From the NCBI GenBank assembly GCA_903835325.1, contig CAILMU010000236.1:1-7459 (forward strand): a stretch of 7,459 nt of DNA. The letters run 5' to 3'. The notes below the pieces were generated by a model, which was given only the letters and a program-made list of their open reading frames with translations, was not told where the DNA came from and did no database searches. The DNA is from an uncultured Microcaldota archaeon. GTDB lineage: Archaea > Micrarchaeota > Micrarchaeia > Anstonellales > Bilamarchaeaceae. The position numbers were made by a program, and so were the translations under genes. Below, piece after piece: positions 6,394 to 7,459 of the stretch (position 1 is its first letter; every line of letters begins with the position of its first letter).

Positions 6394-7459
6394 ATGTCTA
6401 CGTTTAGAAGTTTGCTAAGAGAAGATAAATGTATTGATAGCATAGGAAAAAAGGCCAACGTATTCGAACGATTCGAGCCTACTCCAGAATGCCATACAAA
6501 TCATCCTTTATCGAAAATCAGGCATTGGGCTGCGAAATCAATGCTCGAAGTTCAATTGGCCTCTGCTATCCTTATCGGGGCTGAAATCTCGGCGTGTAGT
6601 TCTCAGAGCCAAAGTTCCGGGCCTCAGCAGGATCAAGGCATCTTGACGACATTTGGCCAAACAGATAGCAACGGGGTGATAAGCCTTCAAGCCGGAAGCA
6701 ATACATTTACAATGAATTTCGTCGATTCCAATGATTATAGTCCCGCACCAGGGATCCTCGTCTTGCTCGACTCGTTAGGGGATCAAGGTTTTTTCCGCGC
6801 ATACGATCCATCGAGTTCGTACATCGCAACAATGGGAGGGGTCCATGCAGACGGGAGCGAAATGAAGACGACCGGTAAGGCTTATCAGGGATTAAACGCA
6901 TCAGGCATCGGATCCAATATCATGATAGATAAAACCGATAGCGTCTGCAATGCATACAATATATGGAATGAACTTTATTCCAACAATGCATTGCAACGGA
7001 CATTTCCAGAGCAAATTATTGATGATCCAGAATGGCGGAAAGAACATCTAGAAGCCAATCCAACCACTGTCAAGTTATCTGATTTGGATAACAGCATTGT
7101 GAATGCTGCAATAGCAGCCGTTGGGGATAACATTTCTGATCGAGTGATAAAAGGCGTTCTATCCTTCGTAATAGGAGCAAAAAATGCGAATAAAGCGTTA
7201 GGGGTAATCGGTCCATTTGCAATGATCTCTGAGGTATGCACGATTCTTGATATGAAAAGCTGGGCGATGTATTACCGGGGATTGTGTTATGGCGACGATG
7301 ATTTGTTTACGATTTATAGGGTAAAAAGCTTCCTATCGGTCATCGGAGATATCGGGATTACTCTGCCAGAGAATGTGCGTCTTTCGATTATTGATACTCC
7401 TCAGATCATAGTGCTACCGAACGTCGTAAAAAACCCAGATTGGCAGATCTCGGCAGGAA
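6394..7459 (+). CDS. Unrecognised protein, incomplete at the window edge; possible surface protein
   Basis: A frame with no stop runs from ATG 6394 to the end of the window, at least 355 residues. It lies 13 bases after the previous stop with a strong Shine-Dalgarno site, so it is likely cotranscribed. Residues 1-50 are polar and hold Cys13, Cys33 and several His. Residues 51-67 are weakly hydrophobic (with Glu52 and Glu64) and lead into ISAC (Cys68), a lipobox-like site followed by a Ser/Gln/Gly-rich stretch typical of lipoprotein linkers. Residues 90-145 (TDSNG, then PAPGILVLLD, then YDPSSSY) resemble a small beta-sandwich of the carboxypeptidase-regulatory or Ig-like kind. Residues 235-290 contain fairly hydrophobic helical stretches. 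No enzyme motif is seen. A lipoprotein reading would fit best if translation began at ATG 6541, which lacks a Shine-Dalgarno site. The family is unknown and the codon use is AT-rich like that of its upstream neighbour. Confidence 0.7.
   Translation, partial: MSTFRSLLREDKCIDSIGKKANVFERFEPTPECHTNHPLSKIRHWAAKSMLEVQLASAILIGAEISACSSQSQSSGPQQDQGILTTFGQTDSNGVISLQAGSNTFTMNFVDSNDYSPAPGILVLLDSLGDQGFFRAYDPSSSYIATMGGVHADGSEMKTTGKAYQGLNASGIGSNIMIDKTDSVCNAYNIWNELYSNNALQRTFPEQIIDDPEWRKEHLEANPTTVKLSDLDNSIVNAAIAAVGDNISDRVIKGVLSFVIGAKNANKALGVIGPFAMISEVCTILDMKSWAMYYRGLCYGDDDLFTIYRVKSFLSVIGDIGITLPENVRLSIIDTPQIIVLPNVVKNPDWQISAG

Noticed and set aside
1..7459. tRNA or rRNA genes, CRISPR arrays, insertion sequences, long direct repeats, attachment sites
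   Set aside because: Looked for by eye on both strands; nothing supportable was found.

Overview
The window is most likely from an archaeon. It has TATA-type promoters (TTTAAATA, TTAAAA, TTTATAT) about 25-30 bases ahead of the expected RNA starts, Shine-Dalgarno sites of the GGAGGTGAT type, a T-cluster terminator without a hairpin, and an archaeal membrane-anchored LonB protease. The membrane-tethered DsbA-like protein with an Asn/Pro/Thr linker and the many N-X-S/T sequons in the exported domains fit an archaeal cell surface. A DPANN-type lineage (Micrarchaeota or Diapherotrites-like) is a guess from the look of the DsbA anchor only.

Layout. 3-197 is the 3' end of an unidentified gene with an acidic tail. 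290-1162 (+) is a membrane-tethered thiol-disulfide oxidoreductase with its own promoter and a T-rich terminator. 1244-1765 (-) is the 2H phosphoesterase ThpR, convergent with the oxidoreductase. 1798-3069 (+) is a PmbA/TldE-like peptidase subunit, divergent from thpR across only about 32 bases that hold two TATA boxes facing each other. 3170-5152 (+) is lonB with its own promoter and Shine-Dalgarno site. Two unrecognised genes follow closely: 5169-6380 (five membrane segments plus an exported sequon-rich domain) and 6394 to the window edge (a possibly surface-linked protein, incomplete). Gaps of 16 and 13 bases and no evident internal promoter suggest that lonB and these two form one transcription unit.

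Function. The first part is housekeeping: envelope thiol chemistry, RNA 2',3'-cyclic phosphate chemistry, peptide maturation or degradation, and membrane protein quality control. The last two genes are visibly more AT-rich than the rest. They are the only part without a clear family assignment, and so the best place to look for something new, but nothing in the sequence proves a new system. The regulatory observations most worth checking are the compact facing promoters at 1766-1797 and a six-codon mini-ORF at 297-317 whose stop overlaps an in-frame ATG of the oxidoreductase gene.
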